DNA of 64,000 bases, from positions 1 through 64,000 of the forward strand of contig JACQOE010000045.1 of the NCBI GenBank assembly GCA_016202695.1. Direction: 5' to 3'. A program made the translations under genes and the position numbers. The stretch is from Pseudomonadota bacterium. GTDB taxonomy: Bacteria; Pseudomonadota; Alphaproteobacteria; JACQOE01. Shown piece after piece: positions 55,386 to 64,000 of the stretch (position 1 is its first letter; each line of letters begins with the position of its first letter). The notes under the pieces were generated by a model. That model had not been told where the DNA came from. It worked only from the letters and a program-made list of their open reading frames with translations, and did no database searches.

Positions 55386-57411
55386 ATCTGCCCGCCTCCA
55401 TGAACCTGTACGGATCGAGCGCCTTGCCGTTGACCAGCACCTCGTAGTGAACGTGCGAGCCCGTGCTGCGGCCGCTCGACCCCATGAACCCGATGCGATC
55501 TCGGTATGCGACCTCCTGCCCCTTCTTGACCGTGATCTTGGCCAGGTGGGCGTAAAGGGTGCGCAGGCCCATCCCGTGGTCGACCTCGACCACGCGCCCG
55601 TAACGGGTCCGCCAGCCTGCGAACGCGACCCTGCCCGGCGCGGTCGTGTGGATCGGCGTCTTGTACGGGGCCGAGAGGTCGACCCCGTCGTGCATCGCCC
55701 ACCTGCTGTTGAAGGGATCTCGCCGCTTGCCGAACCCGCTCGCCAGGTTGTACTGGTCGACGGGGAAGGTGAGCGGCAGGATCGCCAGGATCTGCTTGAG
55801 CTTTTCCCAGCGCTCGAGCCGGTCGTCCAGCTCCCCGAACAGCGAGCCGAGCGAGCCGTCGTCGAGCCCGGGCCGCCAGGCCACGAACGGGCCGCCGCGG
55901 CCGGGCAGCGACTCGGTGTTGGTCTCGATCATCCGGTCGACGTCGATCCCGGTCATAGCGATCAGCCGCTCGACCTCCTGGATATGGTCGTCGGTGCGCT
56001 CGGTCAGGCGCCGGACCACGTCCTTCTGCGCGTGGTGAAGGGTGGCGAGCCGGGTTTCCAGCTCCGTCACCCGCCGGCGCAGCCGCTCGCGGTCGCTCAG
56101 GACCTGGGCCTGCTGATCGATGATGCGGCTGATCTTGTCTTCGACCAGGTCGAGACCTTCGGCGACGGCGGTCCCGTCGCCCTGGGCGGGCGCCGCCCCG
56201 GCGTCGGGCGCCGCGGCCAGCGCGACGCGGGGACGGGTCGCGCCGGCGGTCGCCGCAGTCCCCGGCAGCGAGGCCTCGAGCCGGGCGATCCGCTGCTTGA
56301 GCTGATCGCGCTCGTGCGTCAGGCGGCTGACCTGCGACTCGGTCTGCTTGAGCTTGCCATCGATCTCCTGATAGCCGCCGAGCACGGACTCGAGCTGGCC
56401 GAGATCGGCAACCAGCCGCTCACGCTCGCGCGCGAGATGGGCGACCTCGCGCTCGGAGGCGCGGAGCTGGCCCTTGACCGTGTCGTAGCTGTTGAGCGCC
56501 TTCTCCATCTCGGCCAGCGCCAAGCGCAGACGCGCGCGCTCGCCGGTGAGGTCGGCCACCTCGCGCTCGGAGGCGCGCAGCCGCGACTTCACCGTCTCGT
56601 AACCGGCGAGCGCCTTCTCCATCTCGGCCAGGACCTTCTGCAGCCGCTCGCGCTCGCCCACCAGGTCCGTCACCTCGCGCTCGCTGGCGGCAAGCCGCCC
56701 GGCGATGCCATCGTAACGCTTGAACGCCGCCTCCATCCGGCCGAGCTCGCCGATCATGCGCTCGCGCTCCTGGGTGAGGGTCGCGATCCGGTGCTCGGAG
56801 GCCTCGAGCCGCCGCGACATCGCGTCGAGGTTGCTCTGCAGGTCGGAGTTGCGCGACATCATGCTGTCGAGGTTGTGCTCGAGCCGCTTGAGCTTCTCGC
56901 GCAACTGCTCGCGCAACCGCGTCATGTTGCTGCGTTCGCTCTCGGCCGACTGGAGTTGCTCGCGAGTGACCTCGAGGCTCTGTCTCAGGGACGAATTCTG
57001 CTCGACGAGTCCGAGCAGGTAGAGATGGTTGGCCTCGAGGTCGCGGGCGATCTCGGTGAACTTGCCCTGGGCATCGGAAAGCTCGGCCAGCAGGGCCCTG
57101 TACGCCCGCTTGGTCCGATCGATCTCGGCGTCGCGGCTCTCGACCTGCGCCTGGTGGGAAAAGTACATGGCGTTGGTGTATCCCACCCACGCCGACGCCA
57201 TCCCGATCACCGACAGCAGCGCGATCTGCGCCTTGCGGCTGACCAGGACGTAACGGACTCGGCCTTCGCTGCGAACCAGGATCTGGCGATCCGCGAACAG
57301 ACTCGCGAACCACGCCGCCGCCCGGGCCTTAAGGCGCACCAAAAGGCTCGGTCGACGGTCATACGGGCTGACCAACGTCATCGAGCTCTCGATCCCCCAT
57401 ATTGGCCACAC
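55363..57411 (-). CDS. M23 family peptidase with N-terminal TM segment and long coiled coil
   Basis: Lasso/M23 tail: LASGFGKRRDPFNSRWAMHDGVDLSAPYKTPIHTTAPGRVAFAGWRTRYGRVVEVDHGMGLRTLYAHLAKI...GRSTGSHVHYEVLVNGKALDP. Confidence 0.94.
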   Translation of the reverse strand: MWPIWGIESSMTLVSPYDRRPSLLVRLKARAAAWFASLFADRQILVRSEGRVRYVLVSRKAQIALLSVIGMASAWVGYTNAMYFSHQAQVESRDAEIDRTKRAYRALLAELSDAQGKFTEIARDLEANHLYLLGLVEQNSSLRQSLEVTREQLQSAESERSNMTRLREQLREKLKRLEHNLDSMMSRNSDLQSNLDAMSRRLEASEHRIATLTQERERMIGELGRMEAAFKRYDGIAGRLAASEREVTDLVGERERLQKVLAEMEKALAGYETVKSRLRASEREVADLTGERARLRLALAEMEKALNSYDTVKGQLRASEREVAHLARERERLVADLGQLESVLGGYQEIDGKLKQTESQVSRLTHERDQLKQRIARLEASLPGTAATAGATRPRVALAAAPDAGAAPAQGDGTAVAEGLDLVEDKISRIIDQQAQVLSDRERLRRRVTELETRLATLHHAQKDVVRRLTERTDDHIQEVERLIAMTGIDVDRMIETNTESLPGRGGPFVAWRPGLDDGSLGSLFGELDDRLERWEKLKQILAILPLTFPVDQYNLASGFGKRRDPFNSRWAMHDGVDLSAPYKTPIHTTAPGRVAFAGWRTRYGRVVEVDHGMGLRTLYAHLAKITVKKGQEVAYRDRIGFMGSSGRSTGSHVHYEVLVNGKALDPYRFMEAGRYVFKEER
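56302..56757 (-). repeat. Four tandem 114-bp (38-aa) coiled-coil repeats within the M23 peptidase
   Basis: MIGELGRMEAAFKRYDGIAGRLAASEREVTDLVGERER / LQKVLAEMEKALAGYETVKSRLRASEREVADLTGERAR / LRLALAEMEKALNSYDTVKGQLRASEREVAHLARERER / LVADLGQLESVLGGYQEIDGKLKQTESQVSRLTHERDQ. Confidence 0.85.
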
Positions 57412-57716
57412 CGAGGCGCCTACGCGCTTGCACCGGCGCCCTTAACGCCCGCGTCGATGCCCCCCCTCGATCGGCCCCGTGCCAGCCGAGACCGGTTCAA
57501 TCGAACCCCCGCCGGGATGGCGGGCGGCGGCACGCGCTCCGAAGCTCCCCAGTTCTTGCAACCTTTTCAGCGACGGTATCCTCTGGCTGCATGACATGCA
57601 AGCGAATATCCTTCGCCGAGGCCCGGGCGAGGGCCATCCGGCCGCGCGCCCCGCGGCGGGCCGGGGACGGGCCGTCGGACCCGGGCCGGAAGGACGGCGA
57701 GCGAGGGCGCGCGGCC

Positions 57717-58232
57717 ATGGTCTGGACGAGGGCGACACCCCGATCGAGCGAGGCGAGCCGTCGTCCGTCGCTGAGCGAGCCGAGATGGCTGATCGCGACC
57801 TGGTTCGGGGCCGGGCTCCTTCCCGTCGCGCCCGGTAGCTGGGGCTCGGCGGCGGCGCTTCCCTTTGCCTGGGCGATCGCCGCCTACGGCCATCCCCTGC
57901 TGCTGATCCCGGCCGCGGCGGCGCTGTTCGGGCTCGGCTGGTGGGCGGCGAGCGGCGCCGTGGCGAGGGCCGGCGAGGCCGACCCGGGCACGGTCGTGAT
58001 CGACGAGGTGGTCGGGCAGTGGCTGACGCTGGCCCTCGTGCCGCCCGGCCTCGGGCTCTATGCCGCGGGGTTCGTGCTGTTCCGGCTGCTCGATGTGTGG
58101 AAGCCCTGGCCGGTACGCGCGATCGATCGGGGAATCGGCGGCGGCCTCGGGGTGATGGCCGACGACGTGGCCGCGGCCATCATCGCCGCGCCTCTCCTCT
58201 TCGTCCTCGCCCGGCTCGCGGAGGCGAACTGA
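57717..58232 (+). CDS. pgpA: Phosphatidylglycerophosphatase A
   Basis: WLIATWFGAGLLPVAPGSWGSAAALPFAW...DPGTVVIDEVVGQWLTL...FRLLDVWKPWPVRAIDR. Confidence 0.95.
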   Translation: MVWTRATPRSSEASRRPSLSEPRWLIATWFGAGLLPVAPGSWGSAAALPFAWAIAAYGHPLLLIPAAAALFGLGWWAASGAVARAGEADPGTVVIDEVVGQWLTLALVPPGLGLYAAGFVLFRLLDVWKPWPVRAIDRGIGGGLGVMADDVAAAIIAAPLLFVLARLAEAN

Positions 58233-58238
58233 ATCGGG

Positions 58239-58757
58239 ATGTTCTCGGAAGACCTTCTTTTGCGTGCGAGTCGGGTGCTGGAGGCGTGCGCCGGCGCCGG
58301 CCTCAGGCTCGCCGTCGCCGAGTCCTGCACCGGCGGCCTGGTCGCCGGCTGCCTGACCGCGCTCCCCAACGCCTCGCACGTGCTCGATCGCGGCTTCGTG
58401 ACCTACTCCAACGAGGCCAAGGTCGAGCTTCTCGGCGTCCCCGTCGAGCTCATCCGCGCGCACGGCGCGGTGAGCGAGCCGGTCGCCCGCGCCATGGCGG
58501 AAGGAGCGCTGGCGCGGGCCCCGGTCGATCTTGCGCTCGCGGTCACCGGAATCGCCGGCCCCGGGGGAGCGACCCCGGGCAAACCCGTGGGCCTGGTGCA
58601 CATCGCCGCCGTCCGCCGCCACGGGCCGACGCTGCACGAGCGGCACGTGCTCGCCGGCGATCGCGCCGCGGTGCGCGAGCGGAGCGTGGCCATCGCCCTC
58701 GAGATGATCGAAAGGCTGACCGGCGCCGCGGGTCCGGCCGCGCCCTCCGGCGGCTGA
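58239..58757 (+). CDS. CinA family protein (nicotinamide-nucleotide amidase)
   Basis: LRLAVAESCTGGLVAGCLTALPNASHVLDRGFVTYSNEAKVELLGV...LALAVTGIAGPGGATPGKPVGLVHIA. Confidence 0.95.
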   Translation: MFSEDLLLRASRVLEACAGAGLRLAVAESCTGGLVAGCLTALPNASHVLDRGFVTYSNEAKVELLGVPVELIRAHGAVSEPVARAMAEGALARAPVDLALAVTGIAGPGGATPGKPVGLVHIAAVRRHGPTLHERHVLAGDRAAVRERSVAIALEMIERLTGAAGPAAPSGG

Positions 58758-58781
58758 GACTCCCGCCCCTTTGCCGCGGAG

Positions 58782-59270
58782 TCAGCCGGCGGGCCGGCGT
58801 CGCGCCCCTTCGGGGCCGCCCTGGCGGGCGTCGTTTCGCGGCCCGTAGAGCGCCCGCGCCCGCTGCTCGAACCGACGGACCATCAGCTGCACCGCCTCGT
58901 TGAAGAGGTAGCCGATCGTCTTCTGTAGGAGCTTCGAGCTGAACTCGAAATCGATGTAGAAGTCGAGCTCGCACGCGCCCTCGCCCACCGGCGTAAACAC
59001 CCAGTGATTGTTGAGGCGCTGGAACGGGCCTTCGGCGTAGGACACGTCGATGCGGCGGGGCCGGTCGAGGACGTCGCGGGTCACGAAACGCTCGCGGAAG
59101 ATCTTGAAGCCGACCAGCATCTCGGCGTCGATCACGTTGTCCTCGCGCTTGGTGACCCGAGTCCCCACGCACCAGGGCAGAAACTCCGGGTAGCGCTCGA
59201 TGTCGGCGACGAGATCGAAAAGCTCTTCGGGGGTGTACGGAAGGACCCGCTTCTCGGCGTGGGTGGGCAT
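58782..59270 (-). CDS. COQ10/RatA family (START-like) protein
   Basis: MPTHAEKRVLPYTPEELFDLVADIERYPEFLPWCVGTRV...LNNHWVFTPVGEGACELDFYIDFEFSSKLLQ. Confidence 0.93.
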   Translation of the reverse strand: MPTHAEKRVLPYTPEELFDLVADIERYPEFLPWCVGTRVTKREDNVIDAEMLVGFKIFRERFVTRDVLDRPRRIDVSYAEGPFQRLNNHWVFTPVGEGACELDFYIDFEFSSKLLQKTIGYLFNEAVQLMVRRFEQRARALYGPRNDARQGGPEGARRRPAG

Positions 59271-59298
59271 GCCCCGGACGGCCTGCGATCGCTGGGGC

Positions 59299-60273
59299 TC
59301 AGCCGGCGGCGGTGTCTTGCGCGAGGCGGGCCGCGCGCAGCCGCTCGAAGTCCCGGTCGGCGTGGTAGGACGAGCGCGTGAGCGGCGAGGCGGAAACCAT
59401 CAGGAAGCCCTTGGCCCGGGCGAGCCTGGCATAGTTGTCGAACTCGGCCGGCGGAACGAAGCGGTCGATCGGTGCGTGGCGCGGGGTCGGCTGGAGGTAC
59501 TGGCCGATGGTCAGGAAGTCGACGCCGGCCGAGCGCAGGTCGTCCATCACCTGGAGAACCTCGGTCCGGGTCTCGCCGAGCCCGACCATGATGCCCGATT
59601 TGGTGAAGAGGGCGGGGTCGAGCCGCTTCACGGTGTCGAGCAGGCGGAGCGAGTGAAAGTAGCGCGCCCCCGGACGGATGGTGGGATAGAGCCGCGGCAC
59701 GGTCTCGAGGTTGTGGTTGTAGACGTCGGGCCGGGCGGCGGCGACCGCCTCGATCGCACCCTCCTTGCGGAGGAAGTCGGGCGTCAGCACCTCGATCGTG
59801 GTCGCGGGCGCGAGCGCGCGGATGCACTCGATGCAACGGACGAACTGACCGGCGCCGCCGTCGTCGAGATCGTCGCGATCGACCGAGGTGACGACCACGT
59901 GCTTAAGCCCCATCTCGGCCACCGCCACCGCCAGGTTTTCGGGCTCGAGGGGATCGGACGGCTTGGGCGTGCCGGTCCTGACGTTGCAAAAGGCGCAGGC
60001 GCGGGTGCAGGTGTCGCCGAGGATCATCACCGTGGCGTGCCGGCGACTCCAGCACTCGCCGATGTTGGGGCAGGCCGCCTCCTCGCAGACCGTGTGCAGG
60101 TGCTGGCGGCGCATCAGCGCCCTGGTCTCCTGATAGCCCGGCGAGGTCGGCGCCCTGACCCGGATCCAGGCGGGCTTGCGCGGGATCGGGTGCGCGGGCT
60201 TGTGCGCCTTCTCGGGATGGCGCAACTCCTTCGCCCGCTCCTCGGCCGGCTTGACCGCGTCGACGTCGTTCAT
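59299..60273 (-). CDS. lipA: Lipoyl synthase
   Basis: [43 protein letters not shown]. Confidence 0.97.
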   Translation of the reverse strand: MNDVDAVKPAEERAKELRHPEKAHKPAHPIPRKPAWIRVRAPTSPGYQETRALMRRQHLHTVCEEAACPNIGECWSRRHATVMILGDTCTRACAFCNVRTGTPKPSDPLEPENLAVAVAEMGLKHVVVTSVDRDDLDDGGAGQFVRCIECIRALAPATTIEVLTPDFLRKEGAIEAVAAARPDVYNHNLETVPRLYPTIRPGARYFHSLRLLDTVKRLDPALFTKSGIMVGLGETRTEVLQVMDDLRSAGVDFLTIGQYLQPTPRHAPIDRFVPPAEFDNYARLARAKGFLMVSASPLTRSSYHADRDFERLRAARLAQDTAAG

Positions 60274-60303
60274 CCGCTGCTCCCGCGCCGCGCCCCGGTG
60301 GGC

Positions 60304-61704
60304 CTAGACATGGATGGCCCGGCCATAGGCGTCAAGCACCGACTCGTGCATCATCTCCGAGAGGGTGGGATGGGGGAAGACGGTGTGCATGAGGTCTGCC
60401 TCGGTGCCCTCGAGGGTGCGGGCGACGGCGAAGCCCTGGATCAGCTCCGTCACCTCCGCCCCCACCATGTGCGCACCGAGGAGCTCGCCGGTCTTGGCGT
60501 CGAACACGGTCTTGACCAGCCCCTCGGGCTCGCCCAGCGCGATCGCCTTGCCGTTGCCGACGAAGGGGAAGCGCCCCACCCGCACCTGGTAGCCCTTCTC
60601 CTTCGCCGCCCGCTCGGTGAGGCCGACGCTCGCCACCTGCGGGGCGCAGTAGGTGCAGCCCGGGATCTTGGTGACGTCGAGCGGACGGACCTCGTTGAGC
60701 CCGGCGATCCGCTCGACGCAGACCACGCCCTCGTGGCTGGCCTTGTGGGCGAGCCAGGGCGGGCCGACGAGGTCGCCGATGGCGTAGACTCCGGGCTCGC
60801 CGGTCTCCAGCCACTGGTTGACCACGACGTGGCCCTTCTCGACCTTCACCCCGGTGTTCTCGAGGCCGAGGTTCTCGACGTTGCCGACGATACCGACGGC
60901 GAGGATCACGCGCTCGACCGCGATGTCCCAGCCCTTGCCCCCGCCCTCGAGGGTGGCGGTCACGGTGTCCCGGTTCCGCTTCAGCGCCTTGACCGTGGTC
61001 GAGGTGTGAAGCTTCATCCCCTGTTTCTCGAACGCCTTGCGGGCGAAGGCCGAGATCTCCTCGTCCTCCACCGGCAGCACGCGGTCTAGCACCTCGACGA
61101 TGGTGACCTCGGCGCCGAGGGTGCGGAAGAAGCTCGCGAACTCGATGCCGATCGCGCCCGAGCCCACCACCAGGAGCGACTTCGGCATCGCCGGCGGCAC
61201 CATCGCCTCCTTGTAGGTCCAGACCAGCCTGCCGTCGGGCTCGAGGCCGGGAAGGGTGCGCGCCCGTGCCCCCGTCGCCAGGATCACGTGCCTGGCCGAG
61301 AAATCGGCCAACGCCTTGCCGTCCTTCTCCACCCCCACCTTGCCGCGCCCGGCGAGGCGGCCGTGGCCGTCGAAAACCGCAACGTTGTTCTTTCGGAGGA
61401 GGTGCGCCACGCCGCGCGAGAGCTGGCCGGCCACCTTCCGCGAGCGCTCGACCACCTTCTTGAGGTCGATGGCCACCTCCTTGACCGCGAAGCCGAAGGA
61501 GTCGGCGTGGCGGATGAGGGCGTAGACCTCGGCCGAGCGCAGGAGCGCCTTGGTCGGGATGCAGCCCCAGTTGAGGCAGATGCCGCCCAGGTGCTCGCGC
61601 TCCACCACCGCCGCCTTGAGGCCGAGCTGGGCGGCCCGGATGGCGGCGACATAGCCGCCCGGCCCGCCGCCGATGACGACGATGTCGAAGGAGGTGTCGG
61701 CCAT
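60304..61704 (-). CDS. lpdA: Dihydrolipoyl dehydrogenase
   Basis: DIVVIGGGPGGYVAAIRAAQLGLKAAVVEREHLGGICLNWGCIPTKALLRSAE...HPTLSEMMHESVLDA. Confidence 0.97.
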   Translation of the reverse strand: MADTSFDIVVIGGGPGGYVAAIRAAQLGLKAAVVEREHLGGICLNWGCIPTKALLRSAEVYALIRHADSFGFAVKEVAIDLKKVVERSRKVAGQLSRGVAHLLRKNNVAVFDGHGRLAGRGKVGVEKDGKALADFSARHVILATGARARTLPGLEPDGRLVWTYKEAMVPPAMPKSLLVVGSGAIGIEFASFFRTLGAEVTIVEVLDRVLPVEDEEISAFARKAFEKQGMKLHTSTTVKALKRNRDTVTATLEGGGKGWDIAVERVILAVGIVGNVENLGLENTGVKVEKGHVVVNQWLETGEPGVYAIGDLVGPPWLAHKASHEGVVCVERIAGLNEVRPLDVTKIPGCTYCAPQVASVGLTERAAKEKGYQVRVGRFPFVGNGKAIALGEPEGLVKTVFDAKTGELLGAHMVGAEVTELIQGFAVARTLEGTEADLMHTVFPHPTLSEMMHESVLDAYGRAIHV

Positions 61705-61723
61705 TACGAGGCCCGCACTTACC

Positions 61724-61822
61724 CCCCCTCACCCCGCCCTCTCCCCCCGCGAGCGGGGGGAGAGGGTTGCGTAGGGTTGGCGCGTCGACAAGACGCGCCT
61801 TACCCGAAGCTGGGTGAGGGGG
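61724..61822. repeat. REP-like intergenic element: outer 11-bp inverted repeat enclosing two hairpins
   Basis: CCCCCTCACCC (61724-61734) pairs with GGGTGAGGGGG (61812-61822); inside: CCCTCTCCCCCC-GCGAGC-GGGGGGAGAGGG (61737-61766) and GGCGCGTC-GACAA-GACGCGCC (61779-61799). Confidence 0.85.
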
Positions 61823-61840
61823 CTGATTGTGAATGCGCGA

Positions 61841-62059
61841 TTAACGGCGAGGCGCTTCTTGCATCCATCCATCGAACGTTTCCCAGTCTATATGATGTGG
61901 CTTTCCCCGTTGATTACGTGACCACCAACGCAAGCCACCCTTGCTAATTTTGAGTTCGCCCATTTTTTCTTCCCCGTGTGGCGTCCTGACAACGAATCTG
62001 ACGCCAATTTCTTCCCTGCTGAGCGGATGATCCGATAGTCCCATTGTGACCTGTGCCAT
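61841..62059 (-). CDS. Small (72-aa) uncharacterised protein between pdhC and lpdA
   Basis: MAQVTMGLSDHPLSREEIGVRFVVRTPHGEEKMGELKISKGGLRWWSRNQRGKPHHIDWETFDGWMQEAPRR; purine-rich RBS-like GGAGAGAAGGGGA directly upstream; 24 nt after pdhC stop. Confidence 0.7.
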   Translation of the reverse strand: MAQVTMGLSDHPLSREEIGVRFVVRTPHGEEKMGELKISKGGLRWWSRNQRGKPHHIDWETFDGWMQEAPRR

Positions 62060-62083
62060 TCCCCTTCTCTCCGAATTTATAGT

Positions 62084-63421
62084 TTACAGCAGCATGGTCA
62101 GCGGGTCCTCGATCAGCGCCTTGAAGGCGGCGAGGAACTCGGCGCCGATGGCGCCGTCCACCACTCGGTGGTCGGTGGAGAGGGTGCAGGTCATGACGGT
62201 GGCGATGGCCAGCGCGCCGGCCTTTACCACCGGGCGCTGCTCGCCGGCGCCGACCGCGAGGATGCAGGCCTGCGGCGGGTTGATGATGGCGGCGAACTCG
62301 CGGATGCCGTACATGCCGAGGTTGGAGATGGTGAATCCGCCGCCCTGGTACTCCTCGGGCAGGAGCTTGCCCTCCCGCGCCCGCGCCGCCAGCTCCTTCA
62401 TCGCGTTGGAGATCTCCACCAGGCCCTTGCGGTCGGCGTGCTTGATCACGGGGGTGATCAATCCTTGCGGCGTGGCGACCGCGACCGAGACGTCGATGTC
62501 GGTGTAGCGGTGGACCGCGCTCTCCGCCCAGGAGGCGTTGGCCGCCGGCACCTTGCGGAGCGCCAGCGCGACGGCGCGGATGACGAAATCGTTGACCGAG
62601 AGCTTGTAGGCGCCGGCGCCCTCCGGGCTCTTGGCATTCAGCGTCTTGCGCATCTCCAGGAGGGCGTCGATCTCGCAGTCGATGCCGAGATAGAAATGGG
62701 GGATCGTCTGCTTGGCATCGGTGAGCCGCCGCGCGATCACCTTGCGCATGGTGGAAAGCCGGACCTCCTCGAAGGCCGGTTCCGGCCCGCGCTCGGACGG
62801 CACGGGGGCGCGGGCCAGCGGCGCCCCGGCGGCCGGCGCCGGTATCGGGCCGGCGGCGAGCGCGGCCTCGATGTCGGCCTTGACGATTCGCCCGTGGGGG
62901 CCCGAGCCGCGGAGCCGCGAGAGGTCGAGCCCCGCCTGCTCGGCCATCCGGCGAGCCAGCGGGCTGGCGACGATGCGCCCCTCCCCCTCGGCTCCGGCGG
63001 CGGGCGCGGCTGGAGCCGCCACCGGCGCAGGCGCGGGTGGGGGCGGAGCCGGAGCCGCCTCGGCCTTCGCCGGCGGAGGCGGAGCCGGTCTGGCCTCGGC
63101 CGCGGGCCGGGGTGCGGGCCGGGCGCCGCCGTTGCCGGGGGCTCCCGAGACCGCCGCGGCGACCGCCGCGTCGTCGTCGCCCTCCTCCTTGAGGACCGCG
63201 ATCAACTGGTTGACCTTCACCCCCTCGGTGCCCTCGGCGACCACGATCTTGGCGAGCACGCCATCGTCGGCGGCCTCGACCTCCATCGTCGCCTTGTCGG
63301 TCTCGATCTCGGCGATGGCTTCGCCCGAGGATATCTGGTCGCCCTCGGCCTTGAGCCACTTCGCCAGCGTCCCCTCGGTCATCGTCGGCGAGAGCGCCGG
63401 CATCAGGATCTTGATCGGCAT
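62084..63421 (-). CDS. pdhC: Pyruvate dehydrogenase E2 (dihydrolipoamide acetyltransferase)
   Basis: MPIKILMPALSPTMTEGTLAKWLKAEGDQISSGEAIAEIETDKATMEVEAADDG; Pro/Ala linker; ...STDHRVVDGAIGAEFL. Confidence 0.96.
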   Translation of the reverse strand: MPIKILMPALSPTMTEGTLAKWLKAEGDQISSGEAIAEIETDKATMEVEAADDGVLAKIVVAEGTEGVKVNQLIAVLKEEGDDDAAVAAAVSGAPGNGGARPAPRPAAEARPAPPPPAKAEAAPAPPPPAPAPVAAPAAPAAGAEGEGRIVASPLARRMAEQAGLDLSRLRGSGPHGRIVKADIEAALAAGPIPAPAAGAPLARAPVPSERGPEPAFEEVRLSTMRKVIARRLTDAKQTIPHFYLGIDCEIDALLEMRKTLNAKSPEGAGAYKLSVNDFVIRAVALALRKVPAANASWAESAVHRYTDIDVSVAVATPQGLITPVIKHADRKGLVEISNAMKELAARAREGKLLPEEYQGGGFTISNLGMYGIREFAAIINPPQACILAVGAGEQRPVVKAGALAIATVMTCTLSTDHRVVDGAIGAEFLAAFKALIEDPLTMLL

Positions 63422-63456
63422 CTCCGTTCCCCTTCGGACGCGATCCCGGACCGGAC

Positions 63457-64000
63457 TCAGTCGCGGTAGCAGACGGCCTTGGCCGCGGCCACCACGTCCT
63501 CGACCCGCGGCAGCGCCAGGCGCTCAAGGACGGCGGCGTAGGGCATGGGCACGTCCTTTCCGCTTACCCGCGCGAGCGGCGCGTCGAGATGGTCGAAGGC
63601 CCGCTCCATGACCAGCGCGGCGATCTCGGAGCCGATCCCGGCGCAGGCGAATCCCTCCTCCACCGTCACCGCCCGGTTGGTCTTCCGGATCGAGGCGACG
63701 ATGGTCTCGACGTCGAGCGGCCGCAGCGTGCGAAGGTTGATCACCTCGGCCTCGATCCCCTCGCCGGCCAGTTTCTCGGCCGCCTCCAGCGCCAGGTGCA
63801 CCATCCGCGAGAAGGCGATCAGCGAGACGTGCCCGCCCGCGCGCTCGACCTTGGCCTTGCCGATGGGAAGCACGAAGTCGGGATCGTCGGGCACTTCGAA
63901 GCTCATCCCGTAGAGGATCTCGTTCTCGAGGAAGATGACCGGGTTGGGATCGCGGATCGCGGCCTTCAGCAGGCCCTTGGCGTCTTCCGCCGAATAGGGG
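63457..64000 (-). CDS. pdhB: Pyruvate dehydrogenase E1 subunit beta, C-terminal part (runs off window end)
   Basis: [54 protein letters not shown]...[42 protein letters not shown]. Confidence 0.95.
   Translation of the reverse strand, partial: PYSAEDAKGLLKAAIRDPNPVIFLENEILYGMSFEVPDDPDFVLPIGKAKVERAGGHVSLIAFSRMVHLALEAAEKLAGEGIEAEVINLRTLRPLDVETIVASIRKTNRAVTVEEGFACAGIGSEIAALVMERAFDHLDAPLARVSGKDVPMPYAAVLERLALPRVEDVVAAAKAVCYRD

Noticed and set aside
55030-57594. 854-aa + strand ORF with internal repeats
   Set aside because: Mirror image of the coiled-coil repeats of the M23 peptidase on the opposite strand.

Overview
High-GC alphaproteobacterial chromosome segment, Rhodospirillales-like by gene content and order (inference). 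Almost all of it is densely packed conserved housekeeping genes: ihfA-merR, fabH-plsX-rpmF-DUF177; a long rpiB-glyA-nrdR-ribD-ribE-ribBA-ribH-nusB/thiL run; a livHMGF branched-chain amino-acid ABC cluster; a rpoZ-rsh-DUF2062-pdxJ-acpS-lepB-rnc-era-recO-parC run; smpB/dapA/slt; bactofilin-M23; and the pdh/lipA/lpd cluster. Accessory-looking parts are: (1) the left edge, about 1-1580, next to the 3' end of tRNA-Pro(GGG), with the C-terminus of a phage/ICE-type replication protein, a membrane-anchored 22-residue repeat protein, an unknown ORF and a 16-bp perfect inverted repeat; (2) a catabolic/transport block at about 24.7-36.8 kb; (3) a small, visibly AT-richer ORF plus a nested-hairpin REP-like element inserted in the pdh operon at about 61.7-62.1 kb. 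Most noteworthy observations: an in-frame NusB-ThiL fusion, a RibBA whose GTP cyclohydrolase II half lacks the zinc cysteines, the 22-aa repeat protein, the pdhC-lpd insertion, and a convergent arrangement of a TRAP binding protein and its putative permeases. I saw no CRISPR array, rRNA or complete mobile element, and no clear multi-gene novel system. All homology calls are from motif recognition, not database searches.
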